From: Spongospora subterranea | Lineage: Eukaryota > Endomyxa > Phytomyxea > Plasmodiophorida > Plasmodiophoridae | Length of the DNA: 64,000 nt | Assembly (NCBI GenBank): GCA_900404475.1 | Contig: OUQQ01000057.1 | Location: 22,171 to 86,170 of the forward strand | Direction of reading: 5' to 3' | Part shown: in pieces, positions 34,168 to 44,795 of the stretch | Layout: the number at the start of each line of letters is the position of its first letter | Position numbering within the stretch: the first letter of the stretch is position 1 | Notes under the pieces: model-generated | Databases searched by the model: none | What the model was told of the DNA's origin: nothing | Seen by the model: only the letters and a program-made list of their open reading frames with translations | Made by a program: the position numbers and the translations under genes

Positions 34168-34650
34168 GTGAGCAGAGATTCACCATGGCTTTTGTCCACT
34201 TCGCGTCTGGATCTTCTGCAGACAAAGACAGGCCGGCCTCTCTTTTTAGTGGGCGCTACGGGGACTCCGACGCAGGATGTGCTTGCGGCGTCCTCCACAA
34301 ACAAACACAATTTCTATGGGGATCCCGCAATCCACGATCTCCGAACTACCGTATGTACCATACTACGGCATTTCAGCTCTCACTGTCGCGCAAACTTTGC
34401 ACAAATTATTATTACTACTTCCGCAGTATTTAATATTTTTTCATTAGTAATTGTGGTGAAGACGCGAGACATTTCATCCTATATGTTCGATCTATTCCTA
34501 TTTCGGATTGTGCTGTCTGTTGCACTATGCACAATCTCTTCCTATGCCGTCGTATGGTATCTAGGCTTATTCAGTATGCGTGTCGCGAACGTATTGGCTG
34601 TGAACGATCGCTCAATGAGTCTCTGTAGAAAACAAAAAAGTCGCGGGTGA
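34168..34650 (+). CDS. Hypothetical membrane protein
   Basis: An open frame of about 160 codons. The second half has two strong hydrophobic segments (IIITTSAVFNIFSLVIVV and LFRIVLSVALCTISSYAVVW) followed by a basic end. The first half is low-complexity and may not be translated. It ends about 100 bp before the thioesterase. It could be an exon of a longer gene. No family recognised. Confidence 0.35.
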   Translation: MSRDSPWLLSTSRLDLLQTKTGRPLFLVGATGTPTQDVLAASSTNKHNFYGDPAIHDLRTTVCTILRHFSSHCRANFAQIIITTSAVFNIFSLVIVVKTRDISSYMFDLFLFRIVLSVALCTISSYAVVWYLGLFSMRVANVLAVNDRSMSLCRKQKSRG

Positions 34651-34752
34651 GAACGCTCGAACACCGTCGTATTCTGTAGTTGATGGATTAGAGACGTTAA
34701 CTCCAGGGTACCGATATCTTCCTATGATTTATGATCTCACAGACTTAACTGG

Positions 34753-36250
34753 ATGAACATCAGGCAATGTACGAAATTTAGTTTCGCTTATGGCGGGGAA
34801 TTGTTAGCTATGGTTGACAAAATCGGAGGCGCATGTGCTCTACGACATTGCCAGGTGTTTTACTTTTGTTTTCCAAATATGGCAAGTTTTTATCGGTGGA
34901 TAGGCTCCTGTTGTCACCGCATCAATGAGCGAGATTCATTTCTCTACACCAGCAAAGGTTAGCGACATCATTCTAATGACAAGTAAGATGACGGCAGCAT
35001 TCAATTCCAGGTTTGATTTTCACTATTTACTGGGGTTCTCGGCCGCTGCTGATCTAGCAATAGTATGGAAGTGGAAGTTCTAGTCTACGTCGAGGATCCT
35101 CTAACTGGCAAGAGGACTTTCTGTTGCCGTGCCTTGCTAAAGTTTGTGTGTCTCGGAGACAATCGGCGACCGCGGCAAGTTCCTAAACTAACTCCAGAGT
35201 CGGAAGAAGAGGTATATCCTTGCTGTACAGTGCAGAAAAGTCAGCTGATAACGTGTTTAGAAACAATCCTTCGAAAAGGCGTGCGAAAGAAATAATCAAT
35301 ATAAGAGCCAAAAATCTACAAAAATGAACGACATCGTTGAACGATGGAGCGTTGGTGCAATATAAAATAGAGGTATATCTTATGATCTCATCTTTATTCT
35401 AGGACCATGTTCGAGTATCTGAGGCTATTCCTGCATCAAAATTTATTCCAACAGCGGATACACGATTGGAAATGACCAAAATGGTGATGCCTGTCCATTC
35501 TAACCCATTGGGGATCGCATTCGGGGGACAGGTATTGGTCATCGTCCAAAATGGCACTTACGAAATAGTGAGATCGCGTTTAGATATTGAAATGGATGGA
35601 ACAAGCAGCATCGATATCAGCTATTCGATTATGCCGATCATTGGTTCTTACTGTCGGGCTGGACCGAATGTCTTTCTTAAACCAGGTACCTACATCCTAT
35701 CTGACAAACTGCTCTCCCACCTTAAGTACGAATAGGTTCCAGTCGGATCCATGGTTTTAATCCAAGCCCAGGTCAATAGAGTGTTTACAACGTCTATGGA
35801 GGTGGAGCGTTTGACCGGCTCGGTCATTTCGTATTAATCATGGTTAGGTTGGAGTTAGGGTTAGGGTGCTTGATTGGCAACGACGTTCTGAGACCGCATC
35901 CCCCCCACCCTTTTGCAATATTGGCTACTTTACTTTCGTTGCCATCGATGAGCACAGTTATCAGCCGAAGCGAATCGATGTCGACGTGATGCCAGAATCT
36001 GAACGTGATAAGCTGCGTTATATGCAGGCTATGGTAAAGAGTCTATGTTGGGTTATCTTCACAACAATTAATCAACAATGCCAGGAACGCCGTTCAAATC
36101 GTATGGACGTACGGGCAAAAACCAGAAGCAATCCAGCTCCAGCGCTACATAGACATAGTCTCATCAACACAGACGAATAAACCAGCTGCCGATGCATACT
36201 CAACGCCCATTCCTCGGTTTGATTTGATCAGGCAAAATCCTCTTGTATAA
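34753..36250 (+). CDS. Double-hotdog acyl-CoA thioesterase (ACOT11/12 type)
   Basis: Hydrolyses fatty acyl-CoA to free acid and CoA. Two hotdog domains are read across about eight short introns. First domain: FAYGGELLAMVDKIGGACAL, APVVTASMSEIHFSTPAKVS, MTAAFNSSMEVEVLVYVED, then TPESEEE. A linker exon starts KQSFEKACERNNQ. Second domain: MVMPVHSNPLGIAFGGQ, ILKWMEQAASISAIRLCRS, VLTVGLDRMSFLNQVPVGS, VNRVFTTSMEVGVRVRVLDW and YFTFVAIDE. The AFNSSMEV and RVFTTSMEV strands are family hallmarks. No START lipid-binding domain of the vertebrate ACOT11/12 type was found downstream. The start is uncertain (ATG at 34753 or an upstream exon), and the last exon can end at 36180 or 36250 depending on the acceptor frame. 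Confidence 0.83.
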
Positions 36251-36713
36251 ATAGAATATTTGAACCAATCTCAGCTCTGAGTATTGCTGCTCTTTGCAGA
36301 ACACAACTCGTCTAGAGGTTGATGATGTGTTCATTATCGCCCAGCTTCGTCTGAAATCTTCGCGAAGAATCCTCTTACTCTGAAGATGCGTTTCGCCTTT
36401 TTCTATGCCTTCGTCTTAAAGCTGCGTGTCGTTGTTTGGGCAGTGAATTTGTGATGTTTCTATTTATGTTTTATCAGTGTTCACCCGATTTCACAGTGTG
36501 GTGTTTGGGCTGGGGTGTCATTGGAACCTCTGGGAGCTCTCGCTTGCAATGCTTCATTAAGATATCGCGCGTTGCGTTTGCGCTTTGATTCTTTGGACGT
36601 TCACTGTACAGTCAGGACTTTTTTTGTCGTGACTCACCTCATGCCAGACTTCCGGTGTCATCCCAAAACTGTCAAATCCATTTCCAATCAAGAATTCTCA
36701 AACCGAAACAAAG

Positions 36714-37374
36714 ATGTGCTGTGGTGGGATTGCATGTCTAATTGCCTCTGTTATCGGCGGCGCCGTGGTCATATATTTTTTGGTCGCAATGCCTAGTACA
36801 GATTTCAACATCAGAGCTGACCTTCAAAGGGTTCAGTACCTGAACTTCACCGCGAACGGGTTGGCGTTGAACATATTTGTGCTTGTGTCTGGGGAGAACA
36901 CTAATGGTTTCGAAATCGAGCTCGTGAATGGTGAAGTACGCGTTGAATACCCATTACCTACAACAGACTATGAAGTAGGTGTCATCGACCACATACCTAA
37001 TCAATACTTGAGGGCAAAGTCGCCTTTCAGCTTCGAAGTGGCTGTCCCAATCTCTGTCGATAGATCATATCATGGAATGCAATTCTATGAAGGTACGTCA
37101 ATGGTCATCGTTGTTTTGTTGTTGGCTCAAGGAGTGCTCACACATTCGATATGGGACAGATATGGTGCAAAAATGTACGACCAGCAGAGAAGGCTGGAGG
37201 TTCGAGACATACTGGTATCTGAAAGTGTCAGCTGGTGGATTCCCCATCCCAATACCAATCTGGGTGGATCGACAGGACATCGTTGTTGCCTGTCCTTCAG
37301 TAGGGTCGTTGCTTTCAACTGCCAAGAACTCTCTCGCCACCATGTTTTCACAATTTGGACTTCGCAAAAACTGA
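36714..37374 (+). CDS. LEA-type membrane-anchored hypothetical protein
   Basis: About 198 residues in two exons (36714-37092 and 37160-37374). A cysteine-containing N-terminus is followed by one transmembrane segment (ACLIASVIGGAVVIYFLVA). A beta-rich domain comes next (YLNFTANGLALNIFVLVS, PFSFEVAVPISVDRS, FETYWYLKVSAGGFPIPIPI), resembling the LEA2/WHy fold that often follows an N-terminal anchor in eukaryotic stress proteins. Fold assignment is inferred from the alternating hydrophobic pattern, not from a specific motif. Confidence 0.55.
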
Positions 37375-38020
37375 ATTGCCTAACAACAACTTGGTTTTCG
37401 GGGCTCTGTCTGATCGTGTCTGTTCTTGGTGGCGTATAATGGCCATCGGTGTGTGATGGGAAATTAACCATGAACCTCATAAAGATACTCTGCATCGCAA
37501 TCAGTTGATTCTGTATTGCCCATCCTGCAAACCTGTCATTCCAGTAATAAACCATGAAAGTTCATCATTTTACACCTCGCTGCGTTGATTGGAACTAGCG
37601 ATTTCGTGCAATGACCTTTGACATCGCAAAAAGCAAAACCGAACAGGGACTGAACATCACGAAATGGAGCTAGAGGAACTCGAAGGAGCTCTCTAAATTT
37701 TGCCTACGAAAAGATGTACTCATTCGCTCCATTCGATGTTAACAGGACAAGCATGATCGTTACAAACACTTGCAGTGTTTCGTTGAGAAAATCAACTGAT
37801 TAATGGTCGTAAAACCAAAAGAATCATTTATTTACTATTTTCCCTAAATTCCAGTACAGCAAGCAAGCTACTTTTCTGCTTGTTAGGGAACTAATCCACG
37901 AATATTTATGATTAAATATATACTCCTGTATGTCAAGCCATTGAGCACGCGCCTTTCCAACAGTTTTCAAGCAGAGGTGATTGGCGCATTTCAAACAATC
38001 AGCCGCCATAACTAAAGAAA

Positions 38021-38212
38021 ATGTTTCCTATCAGAATGTGTCGAAAATACAACTTTACATTGGCGCGGATCATCCCATTTGTAATAGCTGACCAAACCAT
38101 CATCATATTGTCGAAGTCAAGACGTCAAAAGATGTTCAAAGCGGCGGCGGATCGGCTGGAACACAAGTTGCAGAAGACATTACAAAACAAAAAACTCATC
38201 GACAAGAAGTAA
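38021..38212 (+). CDS. Small basic hypothetical ORF
   Basis: A 63-codon ATG frame with a hydrophobic middle (IIPFVIADQTIIIL) and a Lys-rich helical end. It lies in an otherwise empty stretch (37375-38365). It may be a small gene or a terminal exon. Nothing recognised. Confidence 0.25.
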   Translation: MFPIRMCRKYNFTLARIIPFVIADQTIIILSKSRRQKMFKAAADRLEHKLQKTLQNKKLIDKK

Positions 38213-38365
38213 TTTTTCAACGGTTTCACCGACCCATATTTAAGCGGAAGTTTCGACAGAAGGCGTGACGTCCTTTGCTCGAGGCAAATACAGCGATTTT
38301 TACTTGAGAAGTTGTGATATTACTACTACGATCAAAAATAAAAAACGCAAACGGAAGAACTAATA

Positions 38366-39656
38366 TTACTCGGATTTTATATTTTCGTGAACCATGCGAT
38401 GAATAGACCTTCTCAACCTGATAGCAGACTTTGAAGAAGATTGTCTTTCTTCGTCGTCATCACTGACAGGATGTCTGAGACCCAACATCATTGAGCGCAG
38501 TCGACCGGCAAATATTGACGATCGAAACTGCGACGTCGGATGGGTCATGTCTAACACGTTGATCAAAACACTTGGTGCCGATAAAGCATCATCCACAATG
38601 CTGTTGAAACGGGCCAAAGCAATCTCTGTCCAATATTGCTTATTGTCAACCGAATATATTGCCAAGGATATCGCCAATGCTATCTGTGAAGAACACGAAA
38701 TGTTCTTGCCAAAATTAGGGCGGAGTGCTTGAGATGTGTATGTGGCCAAAGATGGGCTGGAAATAAACAACTGAATTACAGCAGCTATTGGCAGCAACGA
38801 GCGTGGTTACCATTGAGATATTCCCGATATACACGTGGAAATGTGCAGATCGTCAGAGAGCGAAGTCACGATGGATCGCCATATACCAGACTAAACCATT
38901 GAAATCAACTAGACGCAAATAACAATTCGCCACTTTATACTTGAACCAATTGATCAGCTATTAACAACGGATTCGACGCCCTATCGATATAATATCGGAT
39001 AATCTCACATCCTTCCTATAAACATGTAAGTCTTCCACCGAATAAGATGGAATCTGTTGACCTGCGATGGCAGGGATTGAACAATTAACGGGATACGGTT
39101 GTGAATATTTGGCCAGATAATGGAATGAACGGAATCAGATGGTTGCGAAACCAGACACCTGGAATTATTGATTAGGCGAATTGAACGTGCAGAGTTGTCG
39201 GAATGCGATGGACGCACATTGCTGACAATAAAGATAGCTGGAGATGTGGCGATAACAGCAGCAAAATTGAGTCCATTTCGGCCATATGCTCATTATATAA
39301 ATATGCTTGTATGAGCTGAATAGCATGAAAGCTGGCATCACGATAGTGATCAACTATATTTGATATGCGCGATATTAGATCAGGAGATAGCGTCTCATGG
39401 AAAGATAACGATCGAGACCAACAGCTTGATAATTGATTCACAAGGTGACCTATTTGAGTTCTCGATAAACTGATCCATGTTCGTTGGCCAAAGCGAAACA
39501 ACAAAAAAAAATCTGACCTGGATACGAATCATCAAGAAGATGATGTTCAACATCTTCGATGGTCAGGGCCCGAATCGCTGCGATATCGTCTCGTTCAATT
39601 ACGTCCTCCAAATCAATCTCACTGATTGCCGGATCTGTCTCCATAGCGCAGGTCAT
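38366..39656 (-). CDS. Multi-exon helical hypothetical protein
   Basis: Not recognised. From the ATG near 39641 (METDPAISEIDLEDVIERDD) the minus strand gives an acidic N-terminus. A helical exon follows (SRISNIVDHYRDASFHAIQL and MAEMDSILLLLSPHLQLSLL), then a segment near 39170-39010 (NRIPLIVQSLPSQVNRFHLI) and a C-terminal exon ending at 38366 with FNSIVDDALSAPSVLINVLD and a basic Ser/Arg tail. Frame changes imply at least three introns that I could not place exactly. The all-helical, leucine-rich pattern suggests a scaffold or complex subunit. Confidence 0.45.
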
Positions 39657-39809
39657 TATTATTGATATGAACTGATGACTTGACCGCGTGGCTACAACAA
39701 GTACCTCTTCCTCCCTACGTTACACTGGTACGGTATTTGGCGTTACAGCATGTTCCCCTGATGGACAACTCATCGAATTCCGTACGATCGCCAGGGCAGA
39801 ACCGAACCG

Positions 39810-40010
39810 GTGAACACTGGAGCTGAAATTTCTACTGTGGATGAGACTAGTGATTGGCATGAAACTGATTGTACCAATTTGGTGTTAGTTGTTGTTAATG
39901 TATTGGCGATATCCATAAACGATCAAAATATCACAGAAGAAATACTAATTAGTGTTAAGATGAGGAATGAACCCATGTACATTACCGTTTCTCGTATTTC
40001 GTGGCAGTGA
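39810..40010 (+). CDS. Hypothetical ORF
   Basis: A 66-codon frame with a hydrophobic stretch (LVLVVVNVLAISI). It may start at an acceptor rather than an ATG. Weakly supported. The surrounding 39660-40315 contains no other signal. Confidence 0.2.
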   Translation: MNTGAEISTVDETSDWHETDCTNLVLVVVNVLAISINDQNITEEILISVKMRNEPMYITVSRISWQ

Positions 40011-40315
40011 GATTTATTCTTCTTGTGCTTTGAAAGACATTCGTCTTGACATGCAGCCGATTCAGCAATAGAACGATGCGCAACGGTCTGGTTGACGCGG
40101 AGATGAATGTGGTTAATTGGGCGTAAACGGTACTAGTGAGAATCGTAAGCTCAGCAAGTGAAATCATACGATTTTGACGAAAATAGGTTATTTGTGAACC
40201 TCTGTTCCTATAGAATCCACAAGTTGTCGTTCTTGGTTATTCATAGATATCTGGTAAAATCAGTTTCATGCGAATTACTAGCATCATCCAGTTAGTAATT
40301 TCAGTCGATGATCGA

Positions 40316-41808
40316 CCCTTTGTGCGACAAGACGCATTGTGGTAGATAAACATGAAAACGACGCCCTGTTGGATCGCGCTACGTGGGATTTCAGGCAAAG
40401 ACAGACCATGGCTTGCCGAGTCGAACCGTCAGGCAAACGTGCTTGGCAAGCGAGCAGAGTCGGGCTTCAACAAGGAAGTTTGGCACGCTGCTGTAATGTG
40501 CTTTCCCAAACTGGAGCTGAATATAACAGAAATCAGCTCAAAACTCGAGCTGCTACCGTAAACTTTCACAAACATGCTGCCTGAGTTTATTCTGACGTTA
40601 GTGCATTATAGTTGAAAAAAAATATGACATCGTGGTACAACTGAAGGGTTTGTCCGGTTTCGGTTGGGATGATGTACTTTACAAGGCCCTTGCCCCTGAC
40701 GATGTCTGGGATGGCTACATTGCTGTAAGCCACATAGGCACTATATATTTCGATTGCTTTAAAAGTGGCGTATTGAACTCTTAAGGCTCATTCTGAAGCG
40801 ACCGCCACTCTAGCCTTCCATTGTTTGATTTTATGGAAAAACTGTTTTGTGGGACGTTGGCAACTGGAATGTATTCGGGCCACGTCAGCCAATGTGTCTG
40901 AAGGATTCATCTGTGATTTAACGGTGGTGGCGATGGTGGACGACCTGCCCTTGCATGAAAGTTCATGTGACGATGTATCTTGTGAAAAGGGTCCAGTTTT
41001 CCTCATTACACAGTCTCCAAGCCAGGGCCAGCGTATGTGTGCTCCAAAGCTTCCTTTTATTTCGCTCAAACCGACTATAGAGACTCCAGAGTATGGAAAA
41101 ACTTCGCGGAGGTCTGGAATCGATATGGTGTCAGATATGATTTTCATCAGGAAGACGAATAAACGTAGGCACGAGTGACTTTTAAGGCATTGACCACCAT
41201 GATAGTTGCATGATTCAACCAAAAATCAGAGACCACATTGGCTGAACGTGGCCGAATACATTCCAGTTGCCCAACGTCCACAAAACAGTTCTTCCAACAA
41301 ATCAAACAGTGGAAGGCCAGAGTGGCGGAATTCCTTCGCTTCAGGATGAGCCTTAAGAGGACAATAAGTCACTTCCAAAGCAATCAACATATAAGTGCCT
41401 ATGTGGCTTACAACAATGTAGCCATCCCAGACATCGTCAGGGGCAAGGGCCTTGTGAAGTACATCATCCCAACCGAAACCGGACAAACCCTTCAGTTGTA
41501 CCACGATGTTATATATTTCTCAACTATAACTCACTAACGTCAGAATAAACTCATGAAGCATTTTGTACGATAGCAGCTCGAAATTTGAGCTGATTTCTGT
41601 TATATTCAGCACCAGTTTCGGAAAACACATTGAAGCAGCGTCCCAAGCTTCCTTCTTGAAGCCCGATTCCGCTCGCTTTCCAAGCACGTTTGCCTAACGG
41701 ATCGACTCGGCAAGACATAGTCGTTCTTTGCCTGAGTCCCAGGTAGCGCGATCCAACAGGCCCGTTTTCGTGCCCATCTACCACGATGCGTATTGTCGCA
41801 CAAAGGGC
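40316..41808. mobile_element. Inverted pair of transposon-associated Myb/SANT-like fragments
   Basis: The left arm (about 40316-40898) and the right arm (about 41232-41808, reverse complement) are diverged copies of one sequence around a unique centre of about 330 bp. Both encode a Myb/SANT-like DNA-binding domain of the type common in Harbinger-associated and other repeat-derived proteins: SETGAEYNRNQLKFRA, then VQLKGLSGFGWDD and APDDVWDGYI, then AHPEAKEFRHSGLPLFDLLE. The copies are arranged tail to tail. The outer ends share CCCTTTGTGCGACAA. No transposase was seen nearby. Confidence 0.7.
40339..40900 (+). pseudogene. Myb/SANT-like domain copy, left arm, frameshifted
   Basis: The left copy retains LSGFGWDDVLYKALAPDDVW, but after its intron the coding sequence lacks about 7 bp (AGGAATT) present in the right copy. 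This shifts the frame inside the AHPEAKEFR motif and destroys the C-terminal part, so the copy is very likely dead. Confidence 0.6.
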
Positions 41809-41871
41809 AACAACTAAGGGACTAAAGCCCAATAGTATTGTATTCTGAAAATATTCAAGTCCGGACCTCAA
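41226..41871 (-). CDS. Myb/SANT-like DNA-binding domain copy, right arm
   Basis: The better-preserved copy. Segments read KRAWKASGIGLQEGSLG, NVFSETGAEYNRNQLKFRA, then, after an apparent intron, LKGLSGFGWDDVLHKALAPD and DVWDGYI. A second intron (its translated form is hydrophobic and absent from the family) is followed by AHPEAKEFRHSGLPLFDLLE and FCGRWATGMYS to a stop. The pattern matches the Myb/SANT-like family that binds DNA in transposon-derived proteins. The first intron's reading phase is not clean, so the gene may be decayed. Confidence 0.5.
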
Positions 41872-42047
41872 TAAATTTTATCATGATATTTGGCCCGAAA
41901 TCATGATATCCAGACCCTCGATAACTGTTGCGGATCGCAATAGTAATCAAACAACCGTTTCTGTATTGAGGACGCGTTGACAAGAAATGGCCAAAAACGG
42001 AGTTAGGAATAGCGTAGAACATTTGCACTTCTCGCCCATCCAGAGAC

Positions 42048-42257
42048 TCACCAGTAGTATAAACCATAAATGCAATTTTCTGATGAACAAGCCTCATGGG
42101 TACGAATATGAGATGTGTTGCCCACCATGCCTGAGAAAAAAGTACTACGACAAGATCGACAGTGAATCGAGATGCAGGTTTGAGGTGGATCTGGTTTAGA
42201 GTTGCCAGCGTTGCAGATAAAGAACAGTAAAACAGCAGAAACAGAAATACTACGTTT
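42048..42257 (-). CDS. Small cysteine-rich ORF with signal peptide
   Basis: From the ATG at 42257 the frame starts MKRSISVSAVLLFFICNAGN, a plausible secretion signal, followed by a short Cys-rich segment (CISIHCRSCRS). An overlapping frame downstream (42097-41855) looks equally protein-like, so an intron or frameshift may join them. No family recognised. It borders the right arm of the inverted repeat. Confidence 0.3.
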   Translation of the reverse strand, partial: KRSISVSAVLLFFICNAGNSKPDPPQTCISIHCRSCRSTFFSGMVGNTSHIRTHEACSSENCIYGLYYW

Positions 42258-42439
42258 CATAGGGGACGGGTGAATCTTCACACCAGAGTGGTAAATCAAC
42301 AGTTAGCATGACGTGACCCTGGTAACGTCACGGTGTGTACTGAGATCAACAATCTGCGATAGGACCGATCCACATCATCACATTTATTGTTCAAACACGT
42401 TCAACAAAACGGGGGTCGATATCACTGGTTTGATACTTG

Positions 42440-44401
42440 TCAACGAGTATTACCGCACACGTCGACCTCGGCGGAAAACTCGTCAAACGATATGAACCCG
42501 TCCTGATCGCGATCGTATCCGTTGAAGATCTGATCAATCTGACGTGTTTCCAGATCCCATCCATACACATCCAGTAGATTCTCAAATTCAGCTCGCGATA
42601 GATACCCGTCCTTATCGTTGTCGAATGTCCGGAATGTTTTCCGTAAAGCCGTGTTCTTGTTTTTTAACAGGCCGCGTAGGCCAAGAACGACAGATCGCAC
42701 ATCTGCGAATTTAGTTCTAGCTTTCGGTGCATGACCCTCTAATAGATCGTGAGTTTGAGAGTCTGCTTCAATCAGTTCGAATATGAAGCTATGAATCTCG
42801 ATCCGAGCTCCAATCTTAAAATCGCACTTCTTGAAGATTCGCTTTTGATCTCGATTGTAGACTATGCATCGCTCCAGAAACTACAGTTTACAAGAATCAG
42901 AACATCATGGATATATGCAGACATTTCGCAGCATCATTACTTTCCCGGCGAGAAATCCTGAGTTTCGTATTGGATTTTCAAATACGGAAACTGTGTCGTC
43001 AAGGGGAAAGAACGAAATAACAAATTCTCTGGCAATGTCCTCAGGCCGGACTGATACTTGTCTTGCTTTGAATCGCATCACAGATTTCGATAACTGCTTC
43101 TCCACAGACCTGGGGATTTTCCCACGAGCGGATTTCGCAGCTTTGATGGCGGACGTGACTATCTCATCTTCGTGCTCAACGTGATCCGACTCCGGTTCAG
43201 GCGGGCGTTTATCTCGTTCATTTTCTCGAGCATCATCGACCATATCGTGTAGCTCAATCCCGAATGTGTCCAAGTAATACTGCTTCGTGAATGGATCCGC
43301 TCTCAGCAGCAAAACGTCCCTACCGAAGACCCGAATCACGTTGCCGACTTGAAAATCAACTGCAGTATAGAACTGATCACGCTGCGATGTCGTTTGGATG
43401 GCCACATCTTCTCCAATATTGTCAATACCATATCCAACCGCACGTTTTCCTAGTCGTTGCCGTTTAACCAATGATGGAAATGGATCACGCCCAGAATTAG
43501 GTTGAGCGATCTCCAGTACTTCACACGTGTCATCAGCGAGGAAGAAGTGCACAACAAGGTGACGATCTTCACTTGAGTGATGAGCGTGTTTCCAAACAGC
43601 CCAGAATCGTAACACTTTGCCATCTTGCTCCAGGAATCGGCGACATTTCGACAGCTGCCATCGTTGCTGCTTTCCATGAACTGATTCATAATGTGCAGAA
43701 ACATGGTCGTGTCCGCGACCAGCTTCCACCGCAGCTGCGGCAGCTTTGATCTTGAGATGGAACGGATCATCAGGAATAGGTTCAGCCGGCTCCAAATCAA
43801 CATTAAGATGATCCAGATAGAACTGTCGTGTAAATTGATCGCAATCCACTACCCGATACACCCGACTGTAGAGAGTTAGATCACGTCGGATGCGAATATG
43901 TTCAGGTGATAAGAACTGGTGATCGCCATCGTATGCATATCCCGTCTCCGATAACGGCATACGATGTCGTTGGAGTATTGCGCCATGCTGCATTCCGTTA
44001 TTGTCTTCGCGAGTCTCCGTGATGCGAATGGTTCCGTCTTGAAGATAGAACAGAATCGCGACCGGGCAGATGCGGTGAGTTTCGATCTGGCTTTCCTGAA
44101 TGGCTTGCCGGAAGTAGGCCGTGAACCTAAGAACTTTGCCATCGTACGTTATCCAAGATGGAATTCTGCCCATAGTCACATCCATATTATGCAGTTTAGG
44201 GTGTAGATCGTGTTGGCTTCGCGATTCGCCCGTCTCTTGGTTCCAGACGAATAAGTTGGTGTGCTTAGGCGCAGGTACTAGCTTATGGGATAACGGATCG
44301 GATAGGCGTTGCCCTTGCATGATGTCGAATCGGGTAGTACGAGGATGATGGTGAGCCGGGTTAGGGTTGATAGATGTGCCAGGTAGAAATGGAGGGGCCA
44401 T
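42440..44401 (-). CDS. EFHC1/2 (Rib72)-like protein: three DM10 domains plus EF-hands
   Basis: Microtubule inner protein of ciliary doublets (Rib72 in Chlamydomonas, EFHC1/EFHC2 in animals). Exon 1 (44401 to about 42927) encodes three DM10-type repeats. Shared landmarks are DGKVLRFTAYFRQA and DGKVLRFWAVWKHA, then VMRFKARQV, each followed by a strand pair with an E-N/NSG turn (ETREDNNGM, IAQPNSGRD, ENPIRNSGF). Domains end in FTRQFYLDHL and FTKQYYLDTFG. A 42-nt intron leads to exon 2, which completes the third DM10 (KIGARIEIHSFIFELIEAD). Two canonical EF-hand loops follow: DNDKDGYLSRAE and DRDQDGFISFDE. Full length and intact. The EF-hands suggest calcium binding. Confidence 0.93.
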
Positions 44402-44795
44402 TGATGATAATATACAAGTTAAAAAAGGATGTGAAGAAGGGGTTTGCTTCAGCGCCAGCTCACTTCAATTATTATTGGTACAGTACATCATTACCAATCG
44501 ACCGGAATGGATTAACCATAGGTAGACCAGCCAATCGCTTGTTTGGAGCTAATTTTTCAGCGTTTTATCCTCTAAAATCATCATAATACGAATTACTGCA
44601 ACCACAAGACTCGACTACTAAATCCCATATCTAACCAATGTCGTGAACAGGAACTCCGTTTGATATAATGGAACTCATCTCAATTGTATATTTCTGATCG
44701 ACAAAAATGAAGACTGAAAAACAACCCAATTTTTGTTGTTTACAATTTGTATTCAGCTACATGTATATTGATCCCTGTAATTCTACTGAGGTAGG

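Noticed and set aside
35850..35875. Interstitial telomeric TTAGGG repeat
   Set aside because: Only two full units, and they encode a conserved strand of the thioesterase. Better explained as coding sequence.
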